Origin: Winogradskyella vincentii
GTDB lineage: Bacteria; Bacteroidota; Bacteroidia; Flavobacteriales; Flavobacteriaceae
DNA: 64,000 nucleotides
Assembly: GCF_020166345.1 (NCBI RefSeq)
Contig: NZ_JAIUJS010000003.1
Span: forward strand, 434,001 to 498,000
Direction: 5' to 3'
A program made the position numbers and the translations under genes. A model generated the notes under the pieces. It ran no database searches, was not told the origin of the DNA, and saw only the letters and a program-made list of their open reading frames with translations. Shown piece after piece: positions 33,540 through 42,818 of the stretch. Position 1 is the stretch's first letter. Each line of letters begins with the position of its first letter.

Positions 33540-33732
33540 TTCTCGAGTTGTTTTTCTGTAAGCCTAATAAAATTATACATTTTACAAAGGTAATTTTATG
33601 ACTTAGATCAGTACATTTCAATTGAACATGCATTGTTCATATCAATTCATTATCTTAGAGATGCACAAATAATACTTATTGATTCTCAAAAATAGATTTG
33701 ATTCATTCAATCTATGATAAAATAAATATAAT

Positions 33733-34275
33733 ATGGACAAGGCCTTGCAAACTATGTTAGATAATATGCCTGCGAAAACAGGTAAATCTTTAGAAGAATG
33801 GAAGATGATTTTAAAAGAAAAAAACTTTCAAAAACATTCTGAAGGCGTTAAGTATTTAAAAACGGAGCATGGTGTCACCCATGGTTTTGCAAATACTATC
33901 GTATCCCTGTCAAAGGAGAATAATGCCACTCCAAGTGATTTAGTAGATTCACAATACAAAGGGAAGGAAGAATTGCTACCCATATATAAATCGCTCATTG
34001 ACTATATTAATACTTTAGGGTCTGATATAACTATTACTCCCAAAAAAGGAAGTGTAAGCATAATACGTAAAAGACAGTTCGTATTAATAAAACCTGCTAC
34101 TAAAACTAGAATTGATCTCGGATTTAAACTTAAAGATAAGCCTTTAACTGAACGACTTGAAAACTCTGGCCCCTTTGGGACAATGTGTACTCATAGAGTA
34201 AAATTGACTACGGTTAACGAAATTAATAGCGAGCTTAAAGGTTGGATTAAGGAAGCTTACGAAAAATCTATTTAA
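33733..34275 (+). CDS. DUF4287/DUF5655 domain protein
   Basis: 180 residues: an N-terminal DUF4287 region (KTGKSLEEWKMILKEKNFQKHSEGVKYLKTEHGVTHGFAN, about 15-57) and a C-terminal DUF5655 region (YKSLIDYINTLGSDITITPKKGSVSIIRKRQFVLIKPATKTRIDLGF, about 82-178), which resembles a small DNA- or protein-binding fold in other proteins. Function unknown. It is followed 3 bp later by a VOC gene, so the two are likely co-transcribed. Confidence 0.8.
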   Translation: MDKALQTMLDNMPAKTGKSLEEWKMILKEKNFQKHSEGVKYLKTEHGVTHGFANTIVSLSKENNATPSDLVDSQYKGKEELLPIYKSLIDYINTLGSDITITPKKGSVSIIRKRQFVLIKPATKTRIDLGFKLKDKPLTERLENSGPFGTMCTHRVKLTTVNEINSELKGWIKEAYEKSI

Positions 34276-34278
34276 AAT

Positions 34279-34662
34279 ATGCTAACATTCTCCTTTAACC
34301 ATATTGCAATCTCTGTGAGCAATGTAGATCAATCCGTAGATTTTTACCAAAAAGTATTGCAATTCCCTGAAATTGAGAATACTGCTTCAAAATCTAAAAC
34401 CAGATGGCTAGCAATTAATAATGAGGTTCAGCTTCATTTAATTCCAAGGCCAAATGCTGAGATTAAAACTAATAAAGCGGTCCATTTTGCACTAGCAACC
34501 TCAGATTTAAAATCTTTTATTGGCCGTTTGGATGAATTAAAAATAGAATTTTCAGATTGGAGAGATACCCCTGACAAAAGCTATATAAGAAACGATGGTA
34601 TAAAACAGATTTACTTTCAAGATCCTGATGGCTATTGGATTGAAATAAATGAAGACTTCTAG
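34279..34662 (+). CDS. Cytoplasmic VOC (glyoxalase-fold) protein
   Basis: 127 residues forming one complete VOC module: FNHIAISVSNVDQSVDFYQKVL at the start and QIYFQDPDGYWIEINE at the end. Candidate metal ligands are His in FNHIA, His in QLHLI or VHFAL, and the C-terminal Glu of WIEI. Unlike the VOC protein at 4987 it has no signal peptide. Substrate unknown. Confidence 0.82.
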   Translation: MLTFSFNHIAISVSNVDQSVDFYQKVLQFPEIENTASKSKTRWLAINNEVQLHLIPRPNAEIKTNKAVHFALATSDLKSFIGRLDELKIEFSDWRDTPDKSYIRNDGIKQIYFQDPDGYWIEINEDF

Positions 34663-34792
34663 TTTATAACTTTCCTATTGCATCAGTTAAACCTAAGACT
34701 GATGAATATCATTTCAAATTTTTACTATAATCTCTACATTTAAAACTATAAATGTATAGTACTACATTATTTACTAATTAAAATCGATCGTT

Positions 34793-35269
34793 ATGTCTAG
34801 TAGAATTAAACAAAACAAATTAGGCAAACTACAGAGTTTCGTAATGGCATTTATATTATTATCTGTAGGTTTCCTAGCAAGCAGCTGTAATGAACAAGCA
34901 AGCGGATTTGCATTACCAGAAGGCGACATTGCAAATGGCAAAATTATGTTTGAGCAATTATCTTGTATTGAATGTCATAGTATATCAGATATTGAATGGC
35001 GTGGTGGAATTGATAGTCTTCATATTCCGCTTGGTGGTGATATTTCAATACAGAAATCTTATGGTGATCTTGTAACATCTGTAATTAATCCATCTCACAA
35101 AATCGCAAGACGCTATAAGGCAAGCGCAACGACAGAAGATGGACAATCAAAAATGGCATATTACAATGAAGTAATGACCGTTCAAGAACTTATAGATATT
35201 GTTACTTTCCTTCAATCTGAATATAACGTAAAAGCACCACCATCAAATTACTATCCTTATCACTATTGA
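34793..35269 (+). CDS. Lipoprotein c-type cytochrome
   Basis: 158 residues with an N-terminal hydrophobic segment and lipobox (FLASSC, Cys about 32), so it is likely anchored in a membrane facing the periplasm. One heme-binding CxxCH (CIECH) is near residue 60; a Met in the C-terminal part (EVMTVQEL) is the candidate axial ligand. The closing helix ELIDIVTFLQSEY is typical of class I cytochromes. An electron carrier; its partners are not in the window. Confidence 0.88.
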   Translation: MSSRIKQNKLGKLQSFVMAFILLSVGFLASSCNEQASGFALPEGDIANGKIMFEQLSCIECHSISDIEWRGGIDSLHIPLGGDISIQKSYGDLVTSVINPSHKIARRYKASATTEDGQSKMAYYNEVMTVQELIDIVTFLQSEYNVKAPPSNYYPYHY

Positions 35270-35353
35270 TAAGAATTATTGATTTTTAAAAACTAACTTA
35301 TCCCACTAACAAAGGATTCAATTTAAGCCAAATTGGTTCTTTGTTATGGGTTA

Positions 35354-36496
35354 TTAAGGAAAGGAAACCAAGAACTTGCTTAATGTTTCTTCGTAAATAG
35401 CTTCGTATCTAGGAACAATATTATGTATATCAAATTTCTTGGACTGTGTTTTTGCGTTCTTTTTAAATGTATTTAATACATCTTTATCCTTTAATATTCT
35501 TAAGGCATTTTTAGTCATATCCTTAACTGCGTTAACATCACTTAAATAACCTGAATATCCATCGACATTTACCTCGGGTAATCCTCCTGTATTAGTTGAT
35601 ATTACAGGTACTCCACTTGCCATAGCTTCTAGTGCCGCAAGTCCAAAACTTTCAGTCTGAGATGGTAATAAAAATAAATCGCTGAAACATAGTATTCTAT
35701 CTATCTCATTACTATTTCCAAAAAATATAACCCTATCTGAAATACCTAATTCTTCAACCATAAGTTCCGCTCCCTCCTTCTCTGGCCCTTCGCCTACCAT
35801 CATTAGCTTAGCTGGTATTTCTTTCTGTATATTGTAGAATACCTTAATAACATCTGGAATTTGTTTAACCTCTCTAAAATTACTGATATGCGTAATTATA
35901 CGCTCGTGGTCTTCTGCCATCATTCCTCGCTGGCAATCTGTAAAATTATTAAGATGCTTTTCTAAATCAATAAAATTTGGGACAACATGAATATCCTTTT
36001 TAATACTAAAAAGTCTTAGTGTATCTTCCTTTAAGCTCTCCGATACAGAGGTTACTGCATCTGATTTATTAATACTAAAGGTTACTGCTGGTTTATAGAA
36101 AGGATGACTACCAACTAAAGTAATATCTGTGCCATGTAAAGTTGTAACAATAGGCACCAAAATACCTTCATCCAAGAGCATTTGTTGCGCCATATAAGCT
36201 GCGTAAGCATGTGGCATAGCATAATGCACATGCAATAATTGAATTCCATGCAACTTTACCATATCTACCAGCTTACTCGATAGTGCTAATTCATATGGTT
36301 GATAATGAAAAAGTGGATATTCTGGAACATGTACCTCATGAAAATGTACGTTGTTGCTTAATAATTCTAATCTCACAGGTTGGCTGTAAGTAATAAAATG
36401 GATTTCGTGGCCTCTACGAGAAAGTTCTAACCCTAATTCTGTAGCTACAACGCCACTACCTCCAAATGTAGGATAGCAAACAATTCCTATTTTCAT
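35354..36496 (-). CDS. bshA: N-acetyl-alpha-D-glucosaminyl L-malate synthase
   Basis: GT4 glycosyltransferase for the first step of bacillithiol synthesis: UDP-GlcNAc plus L-malate gives GlcNAc-malate. The start MKIGIVCYPTFGGSGVVATELG and HVHYAMPHAYAAYMA are diagnostic of BshA; the C-terminal GT4 motif SQTESFGLAALEAMASGVPVISTNTGGLPEV is complete. The length of 380 residues fits. It lies 94 bp downstream of the GH3/beta-lactamase fusion on the same strand; the two have no obvious functional link. Confidence 0.93.
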   Translation of the reverse strand: MKIGIVCYPTFGGSGVVATELGLELSRRGHEIHFITYSQPVRLELLSNNVHFHEVHVPEYPLFHYQPYELALSSKLVDMVKLHGIQLLHVHYAMPHAYAAYMAQQMLLDEGILVPIVTTLHGTDITLVGSHPFYKPAVTFSINKSDAVTSVSESLKEDTLRLFSIKKDIHVVPNFIDLEKHLNNFTDCQRGMMAEDHERIITHISNFREVKQIPDVIKVFYNIQKEIPAKLMMVGEGPEKEGAELMVEELGISDRVIFFGNSNEIDRILCFSDLFLLPSQTESFGLAALEAMASGVPVISTNTGGLPEVNVDGYSGYLSDVNAVKDMTKNALRILKDKDVLNTFKKNAKTQSKKFDIHNIVPRYEAIYEETLSKFLVSFP

Positions 36497-36590
36497 GTAT
36501 TACTAATTGTGTTAAGTTGATAACATTAAAAGTCGAAGTTATTCAAAATACTTACAACCTAAGATCTTTTTAACTTATTATTAAAATAGC

Positions 36591-39548
36591 TTATTCTATA
36601 ATCGCCTCGTATATAAGACGTTGAATTTCCGTTCTAATATTTTCTCTCAAGAGTAAATTCTTTCCAGCTTCAGGATAGGTTCTATTGGCTAAAAACACAT
36701 ACACTATTTCTTCCTCAGGATCAGCCCAAGCATAAGTACCTGTAAAACCTGAGTGTCCAAAGCTTGTCATAGAAATACATCCGCAAGTTGGACCTTCATC
36801 TCCTAGCTGTGGTTTATCAAAACCTACACCTCTTCGATTATCAGAATCGCAATAATAACAGGTATTGAACTTATCAATAGTTTCACTCTTAAAATAGCGT
36901 TTCCCACCGTAAAAACCTCTCTGCAAATACAACTGCATAATTTTTGCAACATCATTGGCATTACTAAAAACACCTGCATGTCCTCCAACACCATCTTGCA
37001 TCGCGGCACCCATATCATGCACGTACCCATGTATTTTTCTATATCTATAATACTTATCTACCTCTGTAGGTACAATATCTTTTAAACTAAATTTTTTTCT
37101 TGGGTTATAGGTTGTATAATTTGCTCCTAAGGATTTGTAAAAACGATCTTCAGTAATTTCATTCAACGGTTTGTCGTAAAATCCTTCTAAATATTCTTTT
37201 AAAATATAATAAGGTAAATCACTATACCTATACCTTAACCTAGAAAGTAAATCACTCTCTTTAATAATTTCTTGAATAGAATCTTTATAATCATTTCGTA
37301 AGAAAAGTGTATTTGTAACTTCAATATTAAAGCCTTTTGTCCGTTTTTTTCTATAGTACTTTGGATCGGGTTTGTTTGTTAATGAATCTAATGTAGCATA
37401 ATAGAATGGAATCCAAGGTTTAAGCTGGGCATAGTGGGATAGCATTTTTTTTAAGGTAATGTCCTCTTTATTTGTACCTCGATAATCCAATATCAAATCT
37501 CCCAGTTTTGAGTCTAAGGAAACAGCTCCTTTCTCTTCAATTTCCATTAAAACCGGTAAAGTACCAAGTATTTTAGTTAGAGAAGCAACATCATAAATAT
37601 CATCAAAATCTACCTTATTCTTTTTAGCATAGGTATGATACCCGAAACTCTTGTTGTAAATCACCTTACCACGTCTTGCAACCAACAACTGAATACCAGG
37701 TGTCATTTTATTCTTTACAGCATAATAAGAGACAGAATCTAATTTTTCTAATAGATCTGAGTCCATCCCTACACGCTCAGGAAGACCATAACTCAAATTT
37801 GAAATTGCATTATATGATTCACCAGTACCTAAAGGAAAAAATTGTCCAGTACTAACAGGCAACCTACCCTTAGCAGGTATTGCTCCAAAAATCACTTGAG
37901 CAGATTTTTGTTGAGCAATTTTACTATTCTGGTAACTCATAATAATTCCTTCAATATTATCAATTGACAATATATCATTCAATGCATAGGGTCTTGCAAA
38001 TACGTCTAATATAACTGTATTGTTTCTAGAAATTTCATATAACCAAGCCATCTCCTTTTGTGCGAATTTGTAACCTTTCCAAGGATTAGCATTAGATTTG
38101 TGGAAACCAATAATTACGGTATTATAATTTTGAAGTTTAGAAATTAACTCATCTAGCTTATCTGCCTTAATGTGATGTACTTTGGTGTATTTTTTTAATT
38201 CACTATAAAAAGTAGAACCATTATCATCACCCAAATTTACATAAGCTATTTTTCTAGTTTCTAAATCACGCAATGGTAGGATTACTTTATCGTTTTTCAC
38301 AACCGTAATAGCATTCTCCATTAGCTCTTCATACAAAACGTCATCTTTGAGTCTATTAAGGTCTTTCTTCAAATTTACAAGACTCACTGGGCTGTAATTG
38401 TTTAGTCCAACCTTATACTTGGCCATTAAAATTTTCTTTACAGAATGTTCTAACCGTTCCTCAGAAATAACACCTTCATTATAGGCCTCAACAAATCTTT
38501 CTATTCCATAAACAGGATTTTCAGACATAAGCATAACATCATTACCAGCTAAAAAAGCCATAAGATCTATCTCTCCACCAGTTCTGACAGAATTTTTATT
38601 TATTCCATCTATATCCTTTTCAATATAATCAGCCGCACCCTTCATAGTAAGAGCATCAGTGAATATTAATCCTTTAAAGCCGAGTTCTTCTTTTAAAATA
38701 TCGGTAACTATGTGTTTGGATAGTGACGAAGGAAAACCACGACGCTTTTCTAGACTAGGAACGTTTAAATGGGCCACCATAACACTAGAAAGACCTTCTT
38801 TAATCAAACTGCGGTATGGATGAAGCTCAACAGAATCTATACGTTGTTCACTAAATGACACAGTTGGCAATGTTTTATGACTATCATCTTCTGTGTCACC
38901 ATGACCAGGGAAATGTTTAGCATTTGCAAGGACACCAGAACTCTGCATCCCTTTCATAAACGCTAATCCCTTTGCCGTTACATTATCTCTATCCTCACCG
39001 AAAGAACGATTTCCAATAATTGGATTTTTAGGATTAGTATTGATATCTACAACTGGCGCAAAATTAAAATGTACACCAAGTCGTTTACAATGTTCACCAA
39101 TATGTTTTCCTGTGCGTTCAATTAAATCATTGTCTGAAATTGCTCCCAAAGTCATATTCCACGGAAATGCGTATGTAGAATCTAAGCGCATACTCAGTCC
39201 CCATTCTGCATCCATTCCGATCAGCATAGGTACCCTAGAAACTGCTTGTAATTTATTATTTAGTTTGGCTTGACGCATTGGTCCGCCTTTAGAATAAATA
39301 ATTCCACCAATACCATATTCATTTACTAACCTGAAATATTTGTTATTAACATCAGCATTGTCAGCCGACATTATCTGTACCATGAATAATTGTGCAATTC
39401 GCTCTTGGGTAGACAAGGTTTTATAAATACTATCAACCCATTGTTTTTGAAGTAAAGGATCTTGTGCCTGGAGTGGACTCTTTATATCATTTTGAGCAAA
39501 TGAAGGAAGAAGGTTTAATAAGATAATGATAAGGGCAAATCTTCGCAT
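36591..39548 (-). CDS. Glycoside hydrolase family 3 / beta-lactamase-type serine hydrolase fusion
   Basis: ATG 39548 gives 985 residues opening with a signal peptide (MRRFALIIILLNLLPSFA); an ATG at 39578 would disrupt it. The GH3 domain (about 30-390) has KHFPGHGDTEDDSH and the nucleophile region LIFTDALTMKG, as in NagZ-type beta-N-acetylhexosaminidases. A GH3 C-terminal-like region follows. The last about 370 residues are a class C beta-lactamase-like domain with SxxK (VASLTKILG). Probably acts on peptidoglycan sugars and stem peptides or amidated products in the periplasm. Confidence 0.9.
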   Translation of the reverse strand: MRRFALIIILLNLLPSFAQNDIKSPLQAQDPLLQKQWVDSIYKTLSTQERIAQLFMVQIMSADNADVNNKYFRLVNEYGIGGIIYSKGGPMRQAKLNNKLQAVSRVPMLIGMDAEWGLSMRLDSTYAFPWNMTLGAISDNDLIERTGKHIGEHCKRLGVHFNFAPVVDINTNPKNPIIGNRSFGEDRDNVTAKGLAFMKGMQSSGVLANAKHFPGHGDTEDDSHKTLPTVSFSEQRIDSVELHPYRSLIKEGLSSVMVAHLNVPSLEKRRGFPSSLSKHIVTDILKEELGFKGLIFTDALTMKGAADYIEKDIDGINKNSVRTGGEIDLMAFLAGNDVMLMSENPVYGIERFVEAYNEGVISEERLEHSVKKILMAKYKVGLNNYSPVSLVNLKKDLNRLKDDVLYEELMENAITVVKNDKVILPLRDLETRKIAYVNLGDDNGSTFYSELKKYTKVHHIKADKLDELISKLQNYNTVIIGFHKSNANPWKGYKFAQKEMAWLYEISRNNTVILDVFARPYALNDILSIDNIEGIIMSYQNSKIAQQKSAQVIFGAIPAKGRLPVSTGQFFPLGTGESYNAISNLSYGLPERVGMDSDLLEKLDSVSYYAVKNKMTPGIQLLVARRGKVIYNKSFGYHTYAKKNKVDFDDIYDVASLTKILGTLPVLMEIEEKGAVSLDSKLGDLILDYRGTNKEDITLKKMLSHYAQLKPWIPFYYATLDSLTNKPDPKYYRKKRTKGFNIEVTNTLFLRNDYKDSIQEIIKESDLLSRLRYRYSDLPYYILKEYLEGFYDKPLNEITEDRFYKSLGANYTTYNPRKKFSLKDIVPTEVDKYYRYRKIHGYVHDMGAAMQDGVGGHAGVFSNANDVAKIMQLYLQRGFYGGKRYFKSETIDKFNTCYYCDSDNRRGVGFDKPQLGDEGPTCGCISMTSFGHSGFTGTYAWADPEEEIVYVFLANRTYPEAGKNLLLRENIRTEIQRLIYEAIIE

Positions 39549-39659
39549 GTAATAAAATTTCAAATTTAGATTAATCAATAACGAATACTATGCCAAAATA
39601 GTACAATAAACAGTACGAATGAAGACTTTAAGATAGATTTATAAACAAGTTTTTTACAA

Positions 39660-41105
39660 CTAATCTTGTATAAATTTAATCCCTATTCCAATGTAATTTG
39701 CATCTAAACCTGTATTACGATTATAGTTGTTAAACTGAAGATCGATACTCTTCAATCCAAATTTCCAGATATGGGTATTTGTAAAAATATCTGTGTAACT
39801 AATTCCAATACCAAACTGATGAGCATTGAACTTTGATAAATCATAATCTGAAGTATAATAGATATCCGTAGTCAGATGTTGATCAAATGGCGCAAAATAA
39901 TCTGCAGCTGTCTGATTATAAAACCTGTAAGAAGGATATAAAGTAAACTTTTGCGATATCTTTATTGGTATTTCCAGATCGAAGGTATGGGATTGAATTC
40001 CCCAATCATCATTATAGTATCTGTAGTATGTCCTAAAAACAATATTTTCATTCAAATAGTAATTAAAACGCATACCAACAGGAATTTTTAATCTGTTTGA
40101 TGGTAGTCGCTCAATATCATCGGCTAATTGAAATACATCACGATTTTCATGAGACGTATAAATTGGAATACTCTGAGCATTACCAATAAAGTAATTCTCA
40201 ACATCAGCAAAATAGACTCTCTGCAAAGGGTTTGCTAACCATCCCTGTTGCTTAACAACATCCATAAAAATGGAAAATTGAGCATTTTTACTGATAATTT
40301 GTGACCAACTTAGTGAAAGGGAATATGTATTTCTGGATTCATCCATTATTGTAGGGAAATTATTGAATGGACTCCATGTCGTTGAAGTATTACCAGACTG
40401 GTCTAATATAGTCACACCTTCAAAAAATCCTTCATTTAAGTTTCCACCTGTATCGCTATATGCTTTTAATTCAGTTGGATAAATTGGTCTCCAAGTATCT
40501 AAAAACACTTTACCACTGATTCCTAATGTTGTGTTTTTATCATTGAATAACCTGGTTAATCCACCACCAAAACCAATTGACATGTAATCATACTCATTTG
40601 CAAAAGAAGCATTTGCATTCCAAATAGTATTTCTATCATCCGAACTATGTGCATAATCTACATTGACACTAGACCATAAATCAGAGCGTGAAGCGCCAGA
40701 TGAAGCAACCCAAGGACTACCTATTTGATCTTCTGACAGAAACCTTCTATCATCATCGTCGTCGTCATCATCATCGTCGTCATCTCCAGAAGCACCTGTT
40801 CGATCAAAAGGATTACCATTACTAGAAGAAGCCGATGTATAAGCCGAAAAACCAACATCTACAGTAAGTACGTCATCTGCATTTATAGGCATGCTCACAA
40901 CAATAGTCCCGGTTAAATCAGTTAATTCTTCTGTGCCAATACCTCCCGTAACTGAGGCGTTATTCCCATCCTGAGCATAATAAGTGCTTAAAAAATCAAC
41001 TTCCGTGGATTCAAGAACTTTTTTCTTGTAAACTTTTGTAGAGTCTTGCTGGGCTAAAATTAAACCACCATAAAAGAATATTATATAAACAATAAATTTT
41101 TTCAC
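39660..41105 (-). CDS. DUF3570 outer-membrane protein
   Basis: 481 residues with a signal peptide (MKKFIVYIIFFYGGLILA). The rest is rich in alternating aromatic and polar residues and ends in FIQD, consistent with an outer-membrane beta-barrel. A run of twelve Asp (around residues 108-119) lies in an early loop and could bind divalent cations. Last gene of the thioredoxin-ApbE-DUF4266-DUF3570 operon, 12 bp after DUF4266. A decayed copy of its 5' end is at 27569-27726. Confidence 0.87.
   Translation of the reverse strand: MKKFIVYIIFFYGGLILAQQDSTKVYKKKVLESTEVDFLSTYYAQDGNNASVTGGIGTEELTDLTGTIVVSMPINADDVLTVDVGFSAYTSASSSNGNPFDRTGASGDDDDDDDDDDDDRRFLSEDQIGSPWVASSGASRSDLWSSVNVDYAHSSDDRNTIWNANASFANEYDYMSIGFGGGLTRLFNDKNTTLGISGKVFLDTWRPIYPTELKAYSDTGGNLNEGFFEGVTILDQSGNTSTTWSPFNNFPTIMDESRNTYSLSLSWSQIISKNAQFSIFMDVVKQQGWLANPLQRVYFADVENYFIGNAQSIPIYTSHENRDVFQLADDIERLPSNRLKIPVGMRFNYYLNENIVFRTYYRYYNDDWGIQSHTFDLEIPIKISQKFTLYPSYRFYNQTAADYFAPFDQHLTTDIYYTSDYDLSKFNAHQFGIGISYTDIFTNTHIWKFGLKSIDLQFNNYNRNTGLDANYIGIGIKFIQD
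40749..40784 (-). repeat. Trinucleotide repeat encoding twelve Asp in the DUF3570 protein
   Basis: Twelve in-frame GAC/GAT codons, seen on the plus strand as alternating triplets of ATC and GTC. Such a run can change length by slippage without shifting the frame. Confidence 0.85.
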
Positions 41106-41117
41106 TTATAGAAAAGC

Positions 41118-41327
41118 TTAATTACATCCACAGCCACCACCAGATTTTCCACCATTTGCACCTGACGCACCTTCTCTATACACCTGATAACTAGTAGAAA
41201 AACGTTTCAATTTTTTTTGAGATAATGCCATGTCTGGATCATTTAAATTTACTTTTTCATATTCTTTAACAGCTTTGCAAGAGGTAAATAGTACGACTGC
41301 AATTAATAATAATGATAATTTTTTCAT
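41118..41327 (-). CDS. DUF4266 lipoprotein with C-terminal Gly-Cys motif
   Basis: 69 residues. Signal peptide and lipobox (LFTSC, Cys 17), then VKEYEKVNLNDPDMALSQKKL, the DUF4266 core, and a C-terminal GGKSGGGCGCN. The two cysteines in a glycine-rich tail could bind metal or be modified. It sits between apbE and the DUF3570 gene in a conserved operon. A broken copy lacking the signal peptide is at 27739-27887. Confidence 0.85.
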   Translation of the reverse strand: MKKLSLLLIAVVLFTSCKAVKEYEKVNLNDPDMALSQKKLKRFSTSYQVYREGASGANGGKSGGGCGCN

Positions 41328-41331
41328 GATT

Positions 41332-42315
41332 TTAATTAGTTGTTTCTAATTCAATGTTTTTTGATGTCAAAATATTATTTTCACTATCCACAATTATACA
41401 CTCAACCCCTTTGAGCTGATTGATAAAATTTAAACCTGATTCTACACCCATCACAAATACTGAAGTTGCCAGTGCATCTGCCAATTCCGCAGTAAGCGTA
41501 AAAATGGTAACACTCAAAATTCCTGAAGATGGATAACCCGTTCTAGGATCAATTATATGAGAGTATAGAATACCATCAAACTCAATATATTTTTCATAAT
41601 TACCAGATGTCACAACAGCACTATTTTTAACTGGCATCCATGAAAAAACCTTTTCTTTATTTAAAGGATTAACAATTGCAACCTTCCAGTCTTTTCCATT
41701 TGGTTGTGTTCCCCATGTATTTAAATCACCTGAAGCATTTATAATACCTCCTGTTACACCAATATCCTTAAGCAGTGCCTTGGCCTTATCCGCAGCATAG
41801 CCCTTGCCAATAGCGCCAAAGCCAATCTTCATTCCTGGTTCCTTTAAGTATACTGTTTGATTTCCTTTATCTATAATAATATTATGGTAACCTACCTTTG
41901 ATACAGAATTATTAATCGCTTCTTTAGATGGCATCTCAGACATTGATCCATCAAATTTCCACACTTTATCCATTGAAGCATAACTTATGTCAAATGCACC
42001 ATCAGTAAGTTTTGATAATTTTAAAGCACGCTCAATTAAATGAAACAATTCCTCATCTACTTTGATTGGTTTAACTCCAGCAGACCTATTTATTTGTGAT
42101 GTTTGAGACTTTGGATCCCACGAAGATATAAGACGTTCAATTCTAGAAATTTCATTTATCGCAGTATCAATGTACTTAGACCCCTTGATAGAATCTTTTG
42201 CCTCCACTGAAATATCAAAGCGACTACCCATTAATTTCACGGTCCTACTATAGACTTGTTGCCCAAAACAAATTGAACTACATAGAATTAATATGATTAT
42301 TAATTTAGTTCGCAA
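41332..42315 (-). CDS. apbE: FAD:protein FMN transferase
   Basis: Transfers FMN from FAD to Thr or Ser of target proteins outside the cytoplasm. Signal peptide MRTKLIIILILCSSICFG; family motifs MGSRFDISV near the start, WDPKSQTSQINR, FDISYASMDKVWKF, GFGAIGKGYAADKA, GGIINASGDLNTWG and HIIDPRTGYP; the C-terminal ADALATSVFVMG has the metal-site Asp. 327 residues, normal length. Its start overlaps the end of the thioredoxin gene by 11 bp. Its target protein is not evident in the window. Confidence 0.93.
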   Translation of the reverse strand: MRTKLIIILILCSSICFGQQVYSRTVKLMGSRFDISVEAKDSIKGSKYIDTAINEISRIERLISSWDPKSQTSQINRSAGVKPIKVDEELFHLIERALKLSKLTDGAFDISYASMDKVWKFDGSMSEMPSKEAINNSVSKVGYHNIIIDKGNQTVYLKEPGMKIGFGAIGKGYAADKAKALLKDIGVTGGIINASGDLNTWGTQPNGKDWKVAIVNPLNKEKVFSWMPVKNSAVVTSGNYEKYIEFDGILYSHIIDPRTGYPSSGILSVTIFTLTAELADALATSVFVMGVESGLNFINQLKGVECIIVDSENNILTSKNIELETTN

Positions 42316-42745
42316 ATGACTTCAATTTATTGTAGTATATTTTAGGAGATGATTTTTCATACCCTATTGAACCAAGTGCTTTACCCTTAGCATCTAATAC
42401 TACGACGTAAGGAAAGTATCCATAAGTATTATACTGTTCAGCAAGTTTGTTATTATGTGATTTTTGCTCTTCAGAAAGCTGGTTTTGCTTTCTTCTAGGA
42501 AAATCAGCCTTAAGCATAATGAATGAGTCTTGAGCTAAATTCTGAAATTCTTTAGTACTCCAAATTTCCCTATCCAGTTTCATACATGGCGCACACCAAT
42601 CAGAACCTTGAAAAACCAAAACAATTGATTTATCTTCTGCTAAGGCGCGTGATTTCGCTAATTCAATATTAACTAACCAATCTTGAGAAAACGATTGAAT
42701 TGAAAAGATCAAACAAATAAATGTGAAGAATCTTAAAATTGACAT
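42305..42745 (-). CDS. Exported thioredoxin-fold protein
   Basis: 146 residues with a signal peptide (ILRFFTFICLIFSIQSFS) and a DUF255/thioredoxin-like domain with active-site WCAPC (GSDWCAPCMKLDREIW, about residues 50-54). Probably a periplasmic thiol-disulfide oxidoreductase. First gene of the operon and overlapping apbE. It may reduce cysteines of the DUF4266 tail; that is inference from context. Confidence 0.88.
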   Translation of the reverse strand: MSILRFFTFICLIFSIQSFSQDWLVNIELAKSRALAEDKSIVLVFQGSDWCAPCMKLDREIWSTKEFQNLAQDSFIMLKADFPRRKQNQLSEEQKSHNNKLAEQYNTYGYFPYVVVLDAKGKALGSIGYEKSSPKIYYNKLKSFAN

Positions 42746-42818
42746 GTTGATGATTTAGTACTTACAATGTATAACAATTAAACAACACTTAAATTGTATT
42801 TAATTGGTAAAAAATTGT

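Noticed and set aside
40749..40784. CRISPR or other interspersed array
   Set aside because: It is an uninterrupted coding triplet run (twelve Asp); no spacers. No CRISPR repeats were seen elsewhere in the window.
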